From: Marinobacter sp. F3R11
GTDB taxonomy: Bacteria > Pseudomonadota > Gammaproteobacteria > Pseudomonadales > Oleiphilaceae
DNA: 64,000 nt
Direction: 5' to 3'
NCBI RefSeq assembly: GCF_003318275.1
Contig: NZ_QOCH01000017.1
Coordinates: forward strand, 33,742-97,741
Below are positions 43,454 to 53,396 of the stretch, one piece after another (the first letter of the stretch is position 1; each line of letters starts with the position of its first letter). The notes under the pieces are model-generated. The model did not search any database and was not told the origin of the DNA. It saw only the letters and a program-made list of their open reading frames with translations. Made by a program: the position numbers and the translations under genes.

Positions 43454-44698
43454 ATGAAAGAGCCAATCGATCTGAAACCTGCTCCACGCATCGGGCTTGC
43501 GCTTGGTGGGGGTGGCCCTTTGGGCGGTATATATGAAATTGGCGCGCTTCGGGCATTGGATGAGGCGCTGGATGGGCTCGATTTCAATAATCTTGATGTG
43601 TATGTGGGCGTTAACGCCGGTTCTTTTGTTGCGGCCAATCTGGCAAACCAGATGACCACCGCGCAATTATGCCGGATCTTTGTCCGGAACGAGGCTGAGG
43701 TTCATCCTTTTCACCCGGATGTGTTTTTCCGCCCGGCGCTGAAGGAAGTGGGGAACCGCCTGCTGGCTATGCCCAGGCTGTTTTCCACTGCACTACGGCG
43801 CTTTGTCAATAACCCATACGACCAGAGCCTGCTCGAAGCTCTCACTTTGATGGCCCAGGCGGTCCCATCCGGGCTTTTTGATAATGAAGGGTTGCATGAA
43901 TACCTCAGGCGCGCATTTTCCATGCTCGGGCGCTCCAATGATTTCCGGCAGTTGAAGCGCAACCTCTACATTGTGGCGGCGGACGTGGAAAACACTGAAG
44001 CGGTATGTTTTGGTGCTCCCGGATTTGACCACGTACCTATATCCAAGGCTATTCAGGCAAGCATGGCGTCGCCCGGTTTGTACGTACCTGTGGAGATAGG
44101 TGGCCGCTACTATGTGGATGGCACCTTGCGCAAAGGCTTGCACGCCTCTGTGGCTTTCGAAGATGGTGCTGATCTGGTTTTTGCCGTCAACCCGCAGGTG
44201 CCGATTGATGCCAGTGCCGCCATCAGGGCCGGGACTATGGCCCCGGGAGAGCTGACTCAGTCGGGGATGCCCAATCTGTTGTCACAGATGTTCCGTACCA
44301 TGGTGTATTCACGCATGAAGTCGGGGATTGAAAAGTACGCGACGGACTACCCGAATAAAGATATTTTGCTGTTCGAACCCACCAGGGACGATGCCAAACT
44401 GTTTTTCTCGAATGTCTTCAGTTTTCAGTCACGGAGAATGGTTTGCGAACATGCTTATCAAATGACGCGTCGGGATCTGTTGCGTCGGGCTGATGAGCTG
44501 GAGCCCAGGCTTGCGAAATATGGCATCAGGTTGCGCCGGGATCGTCTTGAGGATGAGCAGCGTACTATAAGTACCAGTCTATACGGTGAAATGCTCCCGC
44601 TGTATGTGGCCAGGAGCCGGAAGAAAAAAGCAGCAGGGAAAGGCCGGCTTGCGACCGGACTGGAAAACGTCACGCAACTGTTTGCAAAGGCAGAATAA
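43454..44698 (+). CDS. Patatin-like protein with Asn in place of the catalytic Ser
   Basis: This 414-residue protein has the patatin phospholipase fold: the glycine-rich oxyanion loop LALGGGGPLGG (residues 15-25), the nucleophile elbow and the D-G dyad in YYVDGTLRKG. The elbow, however, reads YVGVNAGSF, so the usual G-x-S-x-G serine is asparagine 54 (AAC). Everything else looks intact, and a neighbouring serine (S57) cannot replace it in geometry. The C-terminus is basic (RSRKKKAAGKGR). The gene follows ptsP after 117 bp, as a patatin gene does in Pseudomonas. It may be a non-catalytic relative, or have a different nucleophile. A strong hairpin follows. Confidence 0.82.
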   Translation: MKEPIDLKPAPRIGLALGGGGPLGGIYEIGALRALDEALDGLDFNNLDVYVGVNAGSFVAANLANQMTTAQLCRIFVRNEAEVHPFHPDVFFRPALKEVGNRLLAMPRLFSTALRRFVNNPYDQSLLEALTLMAQAVPSGLFDNEGLHEYLRRAFSMLGRSNDFRQLKRNLYIVAADVENTEAVCFGAPGFDHVPISKAIQASMASPGLYVPVEIGGRYYVDGTLRKGLHASVAFEDGADLVFAVNPQVPIDASAAIRAGTMAPGELTQSGMPNLLSQMFRTMVYSRMKSGIEKYATDYPNKDILLFEPTRDDAKLFFSNVFSFQSRRMVCEHAYQMTRRDLLRRADELEPRLAKYGIRLRRDRLEDEQRTISTSLYGEMLPLYVARSRKKKAAGKGRLATGLENVTQLFAKAE

Positions 44699-44740
44699 GC
44701 CCCCGGATCAGCTGCCTTTTGCGTATTTGATCCGGGGGCT
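44698..44740. terminator. Hairpin between convergent patatin-like gene and hslU
   Basis: A perfect 13-bp stem, AGCCCCCGGATCA/TGATCCGGGGGCT, encloses a 17-base loop and lies between the two stop codons. No T run follows on either strand. It most likely marks the shared 3' end of both transcripts. Confidence 0.6.
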
Positions 44741-44759
44741 GATTGGCGGAAAACGCAAA

Positions 44760-46091
44760 TCAGAGGATATAACGGCTCAGATCTTCGTCTTCCGACAGTT
44801 CTCCAAGTTTCTCATCGACATAGTCTGCGTTTACTTCAAACGCTTCGGTTACTCCGTCGCCGGCATCAAACGACAGGCTTTCCAACAATCGCTCCAGTAC
44901 TGTGTGAAGACGTCGTGCACCTATGTTCTCAGTCGTCTCGTTCACCTTCCAGGCAATCTCTGCAATCCGGGCAATGGCACCCTCACTAAACGTCAGTTTG
45001 ACCCCTTCGGTGGCCATCAGTGCTTCATACTGTTGAACCAGAGAAGCATCCGGCTCCGTGAGAATACGCTTGAAATCGTCTGGGCTGAGAGCCTGCAGCT
45101 CCACACGGATTGGCAGGCGGCCCTGAAGCTCCGGGATCAGGTCCGATGGCTTCGACAAGTGGAACGCTCCGGAGGCAATGAACAGGATGTGATCCGTGCG
45201 CACCGAGCCGTATTTCGTGCTCACGGTGCTACCTTCGATCAGGGGCAGAAGATCGCGTTGTACCCCTTCCCGGGACACATCGGACGAGGTGTTCTCCGAG
45301 CGCTTGGCTACTTTGTCAATTTCATCAAGAAACACAATGCCATTTTGCTCAACGGCGAGAATAGCTTTGTGTTTAATTGATTCTTCGTTGACCAGTTTGG
45401 CTGCTTCTTCTTCCTTTACCCGTTTAAGGGCATCGGATACCTTCATTTTCCGGGGTTTGGATTTCTCAGCAGCCATATTTGAAAACATGCTCTGTAGCTG
45501 GCTGGTCATCTCCTCCATGCCCGGGGGAGCCATAATCTCTACGCCGGCGCCTGAGTTGTGAAGATTGATCTCTATTTCCTTGTCATCCAGCTCACCTTCA
45601 CGAAGCTTCTTTCTGAATAGCTGGCGGGTGGATGAATCTTCAGAAGACTTCTCGCTATCTTCGCTGAAACTCCGGGGCGGTGGGATCAGAGCATCCAGAA
45701 TCCGCTCTTCTGCGGCGTCCATAGCCCTTTCTTCATGGCGTTTCATTTCCTTTACGCGCAACATTTTCACAGCCATATCCGCCAGGTCACGAATGATGGA
45801 CTCCACATCGCGCCCAACGTAGCCTACCTCGGTAAATTTGGTGGCTTCCACTTTCAGGAAAGGTGCGTCGGCTAACCTGGCCAGGCGACGGGCAATTTCG
45901 GTCTTGCCTACACCGGTGGGGCCGATCATCAGAATATTCTTGGGCGTGACCTCGTCGCGAAGGCTGCTGTCCAGCTGCATCCGGCGCCAGCGGTTTCTGA
46001 GCGCGATTGCGACGGCTCGCTTGGCCTCTTGCTGGCCCACGATGTGTTTGTTGAGTTCGTGGACAATCTCACGGGGTGTCATTGCAGACAT
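44760..46091 (-). CDS. hslU: ATP-dependent protease ATPase subunit HslU
   Basis: This AAA+ unfoldase ring feeds substrates to the HslV peptidase. At 443 residues it has full length, with an N-terminal [20 protein letters not shown], Walker [18 protein letters not shown] (residues 57-64 at its core), the inserted I domain with [20 protein letters not shown], Walker [13 protein letters not shown] and the sensor/C-terminal [17 protein letters not shown]. The last residues (SRYIL) are the tail that docks into HslV. It follows hslV by 12 bp and shares its heat-shock promoter. Confidence 0.97.
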   Translation of the reverse strand: MSAMTPREIVHELNKHIVGQQEAKRAVAIALRNRWRRMQLDSSLRDEVTPKNILMIGPTGVGKTEIARRLARLADAPFLKVEATKFTEVGYVGRDVESIIRDLADMAVKMLRVKEMKRHEERAMDAAEERILDALIPPPRSFSEDSEKSSEDSSTRQLFRKKLREGELDDKEIEINLHNSGAGVEIMAPPGMEEMTSQLQSMFSNMAAEKSKPRKMKVSDALKRVKEEEAAKLVNEESIKHKAILAVEQNGIVFLDEIDKVAKRSENTSSDVSREGVQRDLLPLIEGSTVSTKYGSVRTDHILFIASGAFHLSKPSDLIPELQGRLPIRVELQALSPDDFKRILTEPDASLVQQYEALMATEGVKLTFSEGAIARIAEIAWKVNETTENIGARRLHTVLERLLESLSFDAGDGVTEAFEVNADYVDEKLGELSEDEDLSRYIL

Positions 46092-46103
46092 GTTTGCTCC
46101 GGA

Positions 46104-46664
46104 TCAGTCGTTTTTGGAGGATGTGTCTTGGGCGGTTGCACCGTTGGAGAGATCTTCAATGGTGCGATTGTGGTTTGTGTAGATACAGATGTCCGCTGCT
46201 ATATCGAGGCCCTTTTCCACAATTTCATGTGCAGAAAGTTCGGTGTTCTCAAGGAGTGCGCGTGCAGACGCCTGAGCGAAGGGGCCTCCGGAACCAATTG
46301 CTATCAATCCCCGTTCCGGCTCAATCACATCGCCGTTGCCGGTAATGATCAGAGAGGCCGTTTTGTCTGCAACGGCCAGTAACGCTTCCAGTCGCCGCAG
46401 AGCCCGGTCTGTGCGCCAGTCTTTGGCCAGCTCAACGGCGGCCCGTGTCAGGTTGCCCTGGTGCTTCTCAAGCTGAGCCTCGAATCGTTCGAACAGAGTG
46501 AAAGCATCTGCAGTACCACCTGCAAAACCTGCGATCACCTGGCCGTTGTACAGGCGCCGGACCTTTCGGGCATTGCCTTTCATTACGGTATTTCCCAGAG
46601 AAACCTGGCCGTCGCCACCCATGGCAACTTCGTCATCGCGTCTGACGGAAAGAATGGTAGTCAT
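46104..46664 (-). CDS. hslV: ATP-dependent protease peptidase subunit HslV
   Basis: This is the proteasome-like peptidase of HslUV. Removal of the first Met exposes the N-terminal threonine nucleophile in [20 protein letters not shown]. The typical [24 protein letters not shown] segment is complete, with the catalytic-site lysine. The start at 46664 (186 residues) is required by the N-terminal threonine chemistry; GGAG lies about six bases upstream. A sigma-32-type promoter lies about 40-70 bp upstream. Confidence 0.96.
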   Translation of the reverse strand: MTTILSVRRDDEVAMGGDGQVSLGNTVMKGNARKVRRLYNGQVIAGFAGGTADAFTLFERFEAQLEKHQGNLTRAAVELAKDWRTDRALRRLEALLAVADKTASLIITGNGDVIEPERGLIAIGSGGPFAQASARALLENTELSAHEIVEKGLDIAADICIYTNHNRTIEDLSNGATAQDTSSKND

Positions 46665-46703
46665 TAGGGCTCCATTTGCCTGATAAAAATCGGTATTGAG
46701 CAG

Positions 46704-46731
46704 TAATGGAGGCGGGAAAGGAGAATTCAAG
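46704..46731 (-). promoter_or_regulatory. Sigma-32 (heat-shock) promoter of hslVU
   Basis: On the minus strand a perfect -35 CTTGAA (46726-46731) is followed after 14 bases by CTCCATTA (46704-46711), one mismatch from the sigma-32 -10 consensus CCCCATnT. The predicted transcript would start near 46697, about 33 bases before the hslV ATG. hslVU is a classical heat-shock operon. Confidence 0.75.
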
Positions 46732-46784
46732 TGGTTCGGAGGAAGAGGCAGCTCGCGGCTGCCTCCCATGGATTTAGTGAGCGC

Positions 46785-47417
46785 TTAACCCTGTTTGGGG
46801 ATTTTCCGGATGAGCGGCTGGATGTTAATCGATACAAGCTTGTCGATGGCAGAATTCATCTGGCTGCGTGATTTGAACGGACCTACGTTTACGCGGTACC
46901 AGACGGAGCCGCTATCAAGCTCTATGCGCTGCACTGCGGCCCTTAGCCCCTGGAAAGCGATCTGGGCGCGCTGGCGCTCGGCATCTTCCTTACTGCGGAA
47001 GGATCCGGACTGTACCAGGTAATCGAAGTCCTGTTTTGTCGGGCCCGGAGTGTACTCCTCAACCTTCGGGGGGATAACTTCCGATTCCGGAAGCATCTCA
47101 TAGAACCTGAATCCCGGCTTTTTCTCTACCTGCTGCGTGGTTGTTTCAGGCACTTGCCGGGCTGGTTTTTCTATCACCTGCTGCTGTTGCGGAGCATCAC
47201 TCGGCGGGATGGAATTGAGGTAGACGATAAACCCGATAAACCCGCCGACCGTAGCTAATGACAGAATCCACTTCAACGATAATCCTCCATGTTGAGAACG
47301 GGCTGGTGCCGCAGGCTTTGTGCGCTTTTTCTGCGTGCGCGCAGGCCTGGCCGGCTTTTTCTTTGAAGTGGCTGATGGCGTGCCTGTCCGGCTTTTGCGA
47401 GCATAATCTCGGGGCAT
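46785..47417 (-). CDS. SPOR domain protein (FtsN-like)
   Basis: This 210-residue bitopic membrane protein has a basic, Lys/Pro/Ala-rich cytoplasmic head (residues 1-47), one transmembrane segment (LSLKWILSLATVGGFIGFIVYL, broken here only in wording), a proline-rich periplasmic linker and a C-terminal SPOR domain from about residue 132 (FDYLVQSGSFRSKEDAERQRA and VWYRVNVGPFKSRSQMNSAI). SPOR domains bind denuded peptidoglycan at the division site. Position between argS and hslV matches the cell-division protein FtsN in Proteobacteria, so an FtsN role is likely. It lies 9 bp after argS. Confidence 0.85.
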   Translation of the reverse strand: MPRDYARKSRTGTPSATSKKKPARPARTQKKRTKPAAPARSQHGGLSLKWILSLATVGGFIGFIVYLNSIPPSDAPQQQQVIEKPARQVPETTTQQVEKKPGFRFYEMLPESEVIPPKVEEYTPGPTKQDFDYLVQSGSFRSKEDAERQRAQIAFQGLRAAVQRIELDSGSVWYRVNVGPFKSRSQMNSAIDKLVSINIQPLIRKIPKQG

Positions 47418-47426
47418 TGTCGTTTG

Positions 47427-49112
47427 TTACATCTCTTCCGGTGCGCTGACGCCCAGCAGGTCAAGGCCATTGGCGATCACCTGACGCACGGCCAGGTAGA
47501 GACTCACACGGGCATCTCGCACTGCCGTATCTTCAATCAGCACTTTGTGTGCGTTGTAATAGGTGTGGAATTGTCCCGCCAGATCTCTCAGGTAGTGTGT
47601 AAGGTGATGCGGTTCGCGCTGGATAGCGGAATTGGCAATCAACTCCGGGTATTTTGCCAGTTGATTAGCCAGATCTTTTTCTTCATCCAGAGTCAGCAGG
47701 GACAGATCGCCCACAGACTCATTGAATCCGCGGTCGACACCCTCAGCTGCGAGTTTCCGCATCACGCTACAAATGCGTGCATGGGCATACTGAATGTAGT
47801 ACACCGGGTTTTCATTGGTCTGGGAGCGGGCCAGGTCAATATCAAAGGTCAATTGGGAGTCGACACGCCGTGCAGCCAGGAAAAAGCGGGTCGCATCCCG
47901 GCCTACTTCGTCGATCAGGTCGCGAATGGTCACATAACTGCCGGCACGCTTGGATATTTTTACCTCTTGGCCAGACCGGGTAACCATGACCATCTGATGC
48001 AGTACATAGTCTGGCCAGCCTTGTGGGATCCCCGCATGCAATGCCTGCAGCCCGGCGCGAACCCGGGTAACGGTGGAGTGATGGTCGGCACCCTGTTCAT
48101 TGATTACGGTGGTAAATCCACGCTCCCACTTATCCAGGTGGTAGGCGACGTCTGGCAGGAAATAGGTGTAGCCACCGTCTTTCTTGCGCATTACCCGGTC
48201 TTTATCGTCGCCGAACTCCGTGGTTTTCAGCCATAAGGCACCATCATCTTCGTAGGTATAGCCATTCTCCTGCAGGCGCTTGACCGTAGCTTCAACCTTT
48301 CCGTCTGCATACAGGGATGATTCAAGGAAGTACACATCAAACTGGACGCCGAAAGCTTTAAGGTCCAGGTCCTGCTCCCGGCGCAGGTATGCCACTGCAA
48401 ACTCTTGTATGGCTGCGCGATCGTCAGGGTCTCCGCAGGCAGTTACTTCACGGTCATCAGCGGTAACCGTCTCGCCGGCCAGATACGCCTTGGCGACGTC
48501 GCTAATGTAATCTCCCCGGTAGCCGTCTTCCGGCCAGTTCTCGTCCTCCGGCGTCAGCCCTTTAACTCTGGCCTGAACCGAGAGAGCAAGATTGTTGATC
48601 TGGGCGCCAGCGTCGTTGTAGTAGAACTCACGGGTAACGTCGTAACCGTTCGCTTCCAGCAGCCGGCAAAGACAGTCGCCAATGGCAGCTCCCCGGCCAT
48701 GGCCTACATGCAATGGCCCCGTTGGATTAGCGGAAACGAACTCCACCTGGACCTTCTCACCTTTGCCTCGGTTGTTGCGACCAAAGTGCCCGCCCTCATT
48801 CAGAATGGTGTTCACAACCTCAAAAGCACTGGCGGTGCTCATGAAAAAGTTGATAAATCCGGGGCCGGCAATCTCCACTTTTTCCAGAGCGCTACTCTCT
48901 GGCAGCTTTTCAATCAGCATCTCCGCCAGTTTTCGGGGTGCGCAGCCAGCTGCTTTGGACGCAACCAAAGCAATGTTGCAGGCATAATCACCATGGGATT
49001 TATCCTTGGTATTGCCTACTTGTGGCGTGTACGTCTGATCGGCAGGCAGCGTACCTTCTGACTGAAGGGCGGCCAGTGCGGACTGGAGGAGGTCGGAAAC
49101 GGTCTCTTTCAT
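47427..49112 (-). CDS. argS: Arginyl-tRNA synthetase
   Basis: This class Ia synthetase charges tRNA-Arg. The 561 residues include the N-terminal Add1 domain, the HIGH-type motif [14 protein letters not shown] near residue 134, [13 protein letters not shown], a KMSKS-equivalent VKISKRAG near residue 386, and the anticodon-binding C-terminus ending [23 protein letters not shown] with length split by loops. The SPOR gene follows after 9 bp, in an arrangement conserved with Pseudomonas. Confidence 0.96.
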   Translation of the reverse strand: MKETVSDLLQSALAALQSEGTLPADQTYTPQVGNTKDKSHGDYACNIALVASKAAGCAPRKLAEMLIEKLPESSALEKVEIAGPGFINFFMSTASAFEVVNTILNEGGHFGRNNRGKGEKVQVEFVSANPTGPLHVGHGRGAAIGDCLCRLLEANGYDVTREFYYNDAGAQINNLALSVQARVKGLTPEDENWPEDGYRGDYISDVAKAYLAGETVTADDREVTACGDPDDRAAIQEFAVAYLRREQDLDLKAFGVQFDVYFLESSLYADGKVEATVKRLQENGYTYEDDGALWLKTTEFGDDKDRVMRKKDGGYTYFLPDVAYHLDKWERGFTTVINEQGADHHSTVTRVRAGLQALHAGIPQGWPDYVLHQMVMVTRSGQEVKISKRAGSYVTIRDLIDEVGRDATRFFLAARRVDSQLTFDIDLARSQTNENPVYYIQYAHARICSVMRKLAAEGVDRGFNESVGDLSLLTLDEEKDLANQLAKYPELIANSAIQREPHHLTHYLRDLAGQFHTYYNAHKVLIEDTAVRDARVSLYLAVRQVIANGLDLLGVSAPEEM

Positions 49113-49225
49113 GCTGTGAGATGGCTCGGTTTACTGGAAAGTTGAATTGGGGCCGGGCGCCCTGTGAAAACAGAAGGCGAGCATTATCGCGGAAAGTCGC
49201 TCTGCAAGCAAAAGCAGGATGATGC

Positions 49226-51400
49226 TTAGCCGGTTTCCTGCGGGTCTACATCAATCATCCATCTTGCGCTCTTTGGCATTTTTTCCTGCTCCAGTGACTG
49301 GCAGGTAGCGGCCAGCACTTTGTTGAGGCGACGCCGATTATCTGTGTTGAGTACGAGCTGCGCTCTGTGCCTGTCAGCCCTCCGTGCGATCAGCGCAGGT
49401 AGTGGTCCCCATATTTCGATGCCGGGCATATTTGCAAGCGGTTTAATGCTGTCCAGTATTTTCAGGCTTTGTTCCATTGTGTCGGCCTCGGCACGGAAAA
49501 TAGCCATGGCACGAAAAGGCGGAAGCTGGCCGCTTTCACGTTCCTCCAGGAGTTGGTCGGCTATGTCCAGGTAGCGACCGTGGCAGAGCTTTTTTAGTAG
49601 AGGGTGGTCGCTGTGGCAGGTCTGTACGACCACTTTTCCTGCTTTTGTTCCCCGACCGGCTCGCCCGCTTACCTGAAGTAAGGTCTGGATCAGTTGTTCC
49701 GGGGCCCGGAAATCGACGCTGAAAAGTCCTCCGTCCGCATTAACCACCACCACCAGGGTGACATCGGGGAAATCGTGTCCCTTTGCCAGCATCTGGGTTC
49801 CTACGAGAATACAGGGTTTTCCACTGTTTACCTGTTTCAGAATGTTCTGGATACTGCCTTTGCGCTGGGTGCTGTCACGATCTACACGAACCACCGGAGT
49901 ATCCGGAAAGCTGGCCGCGAGAATGTCTTCCGTTTGCTCAGTTCCCTGGCCGACTGGCCTGAAAGCTTCGCTTGCGCATTTAGGGCAGGTTTCGGTTGCC
50001 GGAGCCTGGTAATCGCAATGGTGGCATCGCATTGCCCGGTCGCGGCGGTGGTAGGTGAGCCGTGTATCGCAGCGTGGGCACTCAACCATGTGGCCGCAGT
50101 CAAAACACATCATAACGGGTGCAAACCCCCGGCGATTGACAAACACCAGTGCCTGGTTGCCGCTATCAAGAGTTTGCCGGATTGCCTCCAGGGCGGGGCG
50201 GGAAAGCCCACCTTCGAGTGGTCGGCTGCGTATGTCGAGCAAACTGAGGGTTGGTGGTAGTGCCTTGCCTGCTCGTTCTTCAAGCCGGATAAGCTTGTAT
50301 TTGCCGCCGAGGGCGTTGTGGTATGACTCGAGCGAAGGCGTTGCCGACCCCAGGATCACCGGGCAGCCGTTCAGATGAGCCCGGTATACGGCAAGGTCCC
50401 GTCCCGAATAACGGAAACCCTCTCCCTGCTTGTATGAGCTGTCATGCTCTTCGTCTACGATCAGTGTCTTCAGGGCGGTAAACGGAAGGAGTACGGCGGA
50501 GCGCGTGCCAATAAGTATGACTGGTTCGCCGTTACGGATTTTCAGCCAGGCGCTCAGGCGTTCACTGTCGTTCAGTGCGGAGTGCCAAACCAGAATGCGT
50601 TCGCCGAAATAGTGTTGAAAGCGAGCAACCGTCTGGGGTGTAAGGTTGATTTCCGGAACCAGTACCAGTGCCTGGTCCTGATCCGTAAGGTTTTGCTTTA
50701 GGTAGTGCAGATAGATCTCGGTTTTTCCACTACCTGTAATTCCGTATAAAAGGGAGGCGCTGAAGCCGGCTGTTGGTGGTGGCAGTTCAGAAGCGGCGTC
50801 AAATTGTGCCGCCGATAATTCCGGGGCTGCTATGGATTCATTGTATCTCTGGCTTTGGGGGCTTTCGCTGTCAGGGGCTGTAGCCTGAATGAGTTCTTTG
50901 TCTCTCAGCGCTTTGATTTGTGGGCGAGTAAACCCGGCCTTTATGATGTCGCTACCTTTTACCCCTTGTTTGTGTTGGGCTATCCAGTTCAGCAGGGTCT
51001 TCTGTTTGTGGGCGTTTGCCGGCAGTGCTGCGCCGCTGCCGCAGGCCTGCCACCAATCGTCGGTTTTTTCGATAGCCGGACGGCCCCGACGTAGTGCTGG
51101 TGGCAGGGCAGTGAACAGGCATTCTCCTAACGGGTGCTGGTAATAGTTGCTGGCCCAGCTCAGTAGCTGAAAGGTTTCGTCTGGCAGGCTGGGCCATTCC
51201 TCCAGCGCACTATGGACTGGCTTCAGCGTGATGCCTGCCGGTGGTTCAACGTGTGTATCCACGACCAGACCAATAGCCTGCTGGCGTCCGAAGGGAATCT
51301 TTACACGCTGTCCGGGTTTCAGGGTAAGCCCTTTGGGTACGAGATAGTCAAAGAGTCTTCTGAGCGGCCGGTTCAGCGCAATGCGGGCTGTGGATGGCAC
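49226..51400 (-). CDS. priA: Primosomal protein N' (replication restart helicase)
   Basis: This DEAH-type superfamily 2 helicase reloads the replisome at stalled forks. The 724 residues show the N-terminal DNA-binding domain (IALNRPLRRLFDYLVPKGL), Walker A LYGITGSGKTEIYLHYL near residue 223, DEEH in LIVDEEHDSSYKQGEGFRYS, the eight-cysteine zinc region (CFDCGHMVECPRCDTRL and RCHHCDYQ to CPKC, residues 432-476) and helicase motifs V/VI (LVGTQMLAKGHDFPDV, QVSGRAGR). It diverges from rpmE, as in Pseudomonas and E. coli. Confidence 0.96.
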   Translation of the reverse strand: MPSTARIALNRPLRRLFDYLVPKGLTLKPGQRVKIPFGRQQAIGLVVDTHVEPPAGITLKPVHSALEEWPSLPDETFQLLSWASNYYQHPLGECLFTALPPALRRGRPAIEKTDDWWQACGSGAALPANAHKQKTLLNWIAQHKQGVKGSDIIKAGFTRPQIKALRDKELIQATAPDSESPQSQRYNESIAAPELSAAQFDAASELPPPTAGFSASLLYGITGSGKTEIYLHYLKQNLTDQDQALVLVPEINLTPQTVARFQHYFGERILVWHSALNDSERLSAWLKIRNGEPVILIGTRSAVLLPFTALKTLIVDEEHDSSYKQGEGFRYSGRDLAVYRAHLNGCPVILGSATPSLESYHNALGGKYKLIRLEERAGKALPPTLSLLDIRSRPLEGGLSRPALEAIRQTLDSGNQALVFVNRRGFAPVMMCFDCGHMVECPRCDTRLTYHRRDRAMRCHHCDYQAPATETCPKCASEAFRPVGQGTEQTEDILAASFPDTPVVRVDRDSTQRKGSIQNILKQVNSGKPCILVGTQMLAKGHDFPDVTLVVVVNADGGLFSVDFRAPEQLIQTLLQVSGRAGRGTKAGKVVVQTCHSDHPLLKKLCHGRYLDIADQLLEERESGQLPPFRAMAIFRAEADTMEQSLKILDSIKPLANMPGIEIWGPLPALIARRADRHRAQLVLNTDNRRRLNKVLAATCQSLEQEKMPKSARWMIDVDPQETG

Positions 51401-51552
51401 TGAGTGCTCCCTAGTGATGTTGGGCGTTACGGTATCTGCTTATCCTGCCGGCCAGCAGTATGGCCGGGTTCATGAAAAGTGCAAGATCAGGGCGTGCGTA
51501 ACGCTTGCCTGTAAAGGTAATTGCAAGTAAGATTCGCGGTCTGTTTACGGCA

Positions 51553-51663
51553 GGGCATGATTGTGCCCCGTCTTCTCCATTGATTCAAACATGCGGTGCC
51601 TGGCACCAGGGCGTCATTTATCGCCCCGTGATCAGGTAGCGGCATGACCCACAGAGGTTCGCC
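51553..51663 (+). promoter_or_regulatory. Possible structured leader of rpmE
   Basis: Three short hairpins lie in the 110 bases before rpmE: GGGCA/TGCCC (51553-51568), GGTGCC-T-GGCACC (51595-51607) and GGGCG/CGCCC (51609-51626). A GAGG ribosome site at 51653-51656 follows. Autoregulatory leaders are known for L31 in gammaproteobacteria, but I cannot match this one to a known fold by eye. Confidence 0.35.
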
Positions 51664-51885
51664 ATGAAAGAAGGTATTCACCCCAAGTACGAAGAAATCA
51701 CCGCAACATGTTCCTGCGGTAACGTGATCAAGACCCGCTCTACTATTGGTCATGATATACAGCTTGACGTCTGCTCCCAATGCCATCCTTTTTACACCGG
51801 CAAGCAGAAAGTTATGGATACAGGTGGCCGTATCGATCGCTTCCAGAAGCGTTTTGGTGGTCGCATCGCAGGTAAGAAAGACTGA
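51664..51885 (+). CDS. rpmE: 50S ribosomal protein L31 (zinc-binding form)
   Basis: This 73-residue ribosomal protein bridges the subunits. It carries the zinc-ligand cysteines in [14 protein letters not shown] and [15 protein letters not shown], so it is the zinc-containing type, the form replaced by a Cys-less paralogue under zinc limitation in many bacteria. A GAGG site precedes the ATG. It diverges from priA and has a strong terminator. Confidence 0.96.
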   Translation: MKEGIHPKYEEITATCSCGNVIKTRSTIGHDIQLDVCSQCHPFYTGKQKVMDTGGRIDRFQKRFGGRIAGKKD

Positions 51886-51901
51886 TATATCTGCAGATTT
51901 G

Positions 51902-51929
51902 AAAAAAGCGCCTCAGGGCGCTTTTTTTT
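51902..51929 (+). terminator. Rho-independent terminator of rpmE
   Basis: GCGCC-TCAG-GGCGC stem, extended by six A before it and followed by eight T, directly after the rpmE stop. Confidence 0.92.
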
Positions 51930-52109
51930 GTGCCAGTTAAAAAACAGATTTTTTTGATTATAAGCAATTTGCCGTATTGACTGGTCAGGTTTTGTTCGGC
52001 TCGCTCTTGTCGTTTTGGGGCGGGGGGGCCATAATGTCGGGCTCCTTCAGGCAGGCGTATGCCGTCTGTGGGCCTATTACCTTTAAACGTGACAAACGGA
52101 ACAGTGGCA

Positions 52110-53375
52110 ATGTCTCAAGATCTGAAAGAAGCAGCCCTTGAATATCACGCCAAGCCGCGGCCTGGAAAACTCAGTGTTGAAATCAGCAAGCCAACAGCGA
52201 CCGCCCGCGATCTTGCGCTGGCATATAGTCCTGGGGTTGCTGAGCCGGTCCGCGAGATCGCGAAGGACCCGGAGAACGCCTATAAGTACACTGGCAAGGG
52301 CAACCTTGTGGCGGTCATCTCTGATGGTACTGCGATTCTTGGTCTGGGCAATCTGGGCCCGCTCGCAAGCAAACCGGTAATGGAAGGCAAGGGCGTACTG
52401 TTCAAGCGTTTCGCCGGAATTGATGTGTTCGATATCGAGGTTAATTCTGAAAGCCCGCAGGCGTTCATTGAAACAGTTGAGCGCATTGCTGAGACCTTCG
52501 GTGGGATTAACCTTGAAGATATCAAGGCGCCAGAGTGTTTCGAAATTGAGCGCGAACTGATTAAAAGATGCAACGTGCCCGTCTTTCATGATGATCAGCA
52601 CGGTACAGCGATTGTTACAGCAGCCGGTATGATCAATGCTCTTGAGTTGCAGGGCAAAAAGATTGAAGAGGCGAAAGTGGTTTGCCTTGGTGCTGGTGCG
52701 GCAGCCTGCGCATGCATGAAGCTTTTGATCAGTTGCGGTGTTCGTTCTGAAAACATCTTTATGGTCGATCGCAAGGGTGTGATCCACTCTGGTCGCGATG
52801 ACCTGAACCAATACAAGGCCATGTTCGCCAATAATACTGATAAGCGGACCCTGGATGATGCGGTGGATGGGGCTGATGTATTTGTCGGCCTGTCAGGTCC
52901 AGACCTGCTGAGTGGCGAACAGCTCAAAAAGATGGCACCGAACCCGATTGTGTTTGCCTGCTCAAATCCGGATCCGGAAATTGATCCCGCGCTGGCTCAC
53001 TCGGTTCGTGACGATCTGATCATGGCTACAGGCCGTTCAGATTACCCTAACCAGGTAAACAACGTTCTTGGTTTCCCGTTCATTTTCCGTGGTGCGCTTG
53101 ATGTTCGCGCAAGCTGTATCAACGAAGAAATGAAAGTGGCTGCAGTAGATGCTATTCGCAAGCTTGCCAAGGAGCCGGTGCCGCAGGAAATCTGCGAGGC
53201 TTATGGCGCTGAAAGCTTCGAGTTTGGTAAAGAATACATTATTCCGAAGCCTATGGATGTGCGGCTGCTGGAAGTTGTTCCGGCTGCCGTAGCCCGGGCT
53301 GCAGTGGATTCAGGTGTTGCTCGTAAAGATTATCCTGCGCACTATCCGCTAAAGAGCATGGATGACATCATCTGA
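52110..53375 (+). CDS. maeB: NADP-dependent malic enzyme, short form without phosphotransacetylase domain
   Basis: This enzyme decarboxylates malate to pyruvate, supplying NADPH. The 421 residues cover only the malic domain and the NAD(P)-binding domain, without the phosphotransacetylase-like C-terminus of E. coli MaeB. Features are KLSVEISKPTATARDLALAY, the tyrosine in ALAYSPGVAEP, YTGKGNLVAVISDGTAILGLG, the metal-binding FHDDQHGTAIV, the Rossmann GAGAAACACMKLL and ACSNPDPEI. I start at the ATG at 52110, where family similarity begins; an upstream ATG 17 codons earlier adds unrelated residues. It lies between rpmE and mrcA as in Pseudomonas. Confidence 0.92.
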   Translation: MSQDLKEAALEYHAKPRPGKLSVEISKPTATARDLALAYSPGVAEPVREIAKDPENAYKYTGKGNLVAVISDGTAILGLGNLGPLASKPVMEGKGVLFKRFAGIDVFDIEVNSESPQAFIETVERIAETFGGINLEDIKAPECFEIERELIKRCNVPVFHDDQHGTAIVTAAGMINALELQGKKIEEAKVVCLGAGAAACACMKLLISCGVRSENIFMVDRKGVIHSGRDDLNQYKAMFANNTDKRTLDDAVDGADVFVGLSGPDLLSGEQLKKMAPNPIVFACSNPDPEIDPALAHSVRDDLIMATGRSDYPNQVNNVLGFPFIFRGALDVRASCINEEMKVAAVDAIRKLAKEPVPQEICEAYGAESFEFGKEYIIPKPMDVRLLEVVPAAVARAAVDSGVARKDYPAHYPLKSMDDII

Positions 53376-53396
53376 TTGATGGTGTGATGTATCCAC

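Noticed and set aside
44586..45380. Forward open frame of 264 codons antisense to hslU
   Set aside because: It lies opposite a highly conserved gene and its translation has no domain; a by-product of hslU codon bias.
47424..48236. Forward open frame of 270 codons antisense to argS
   Set aside because: It mirrors argS and has no domain, ribosome site or promoter.
52083..52811. Reverse open frame of 242 codons antisense to the malic enzyme gene
   Set aside because: Antisense shadow of a conserved enzyme, no recognisable features.
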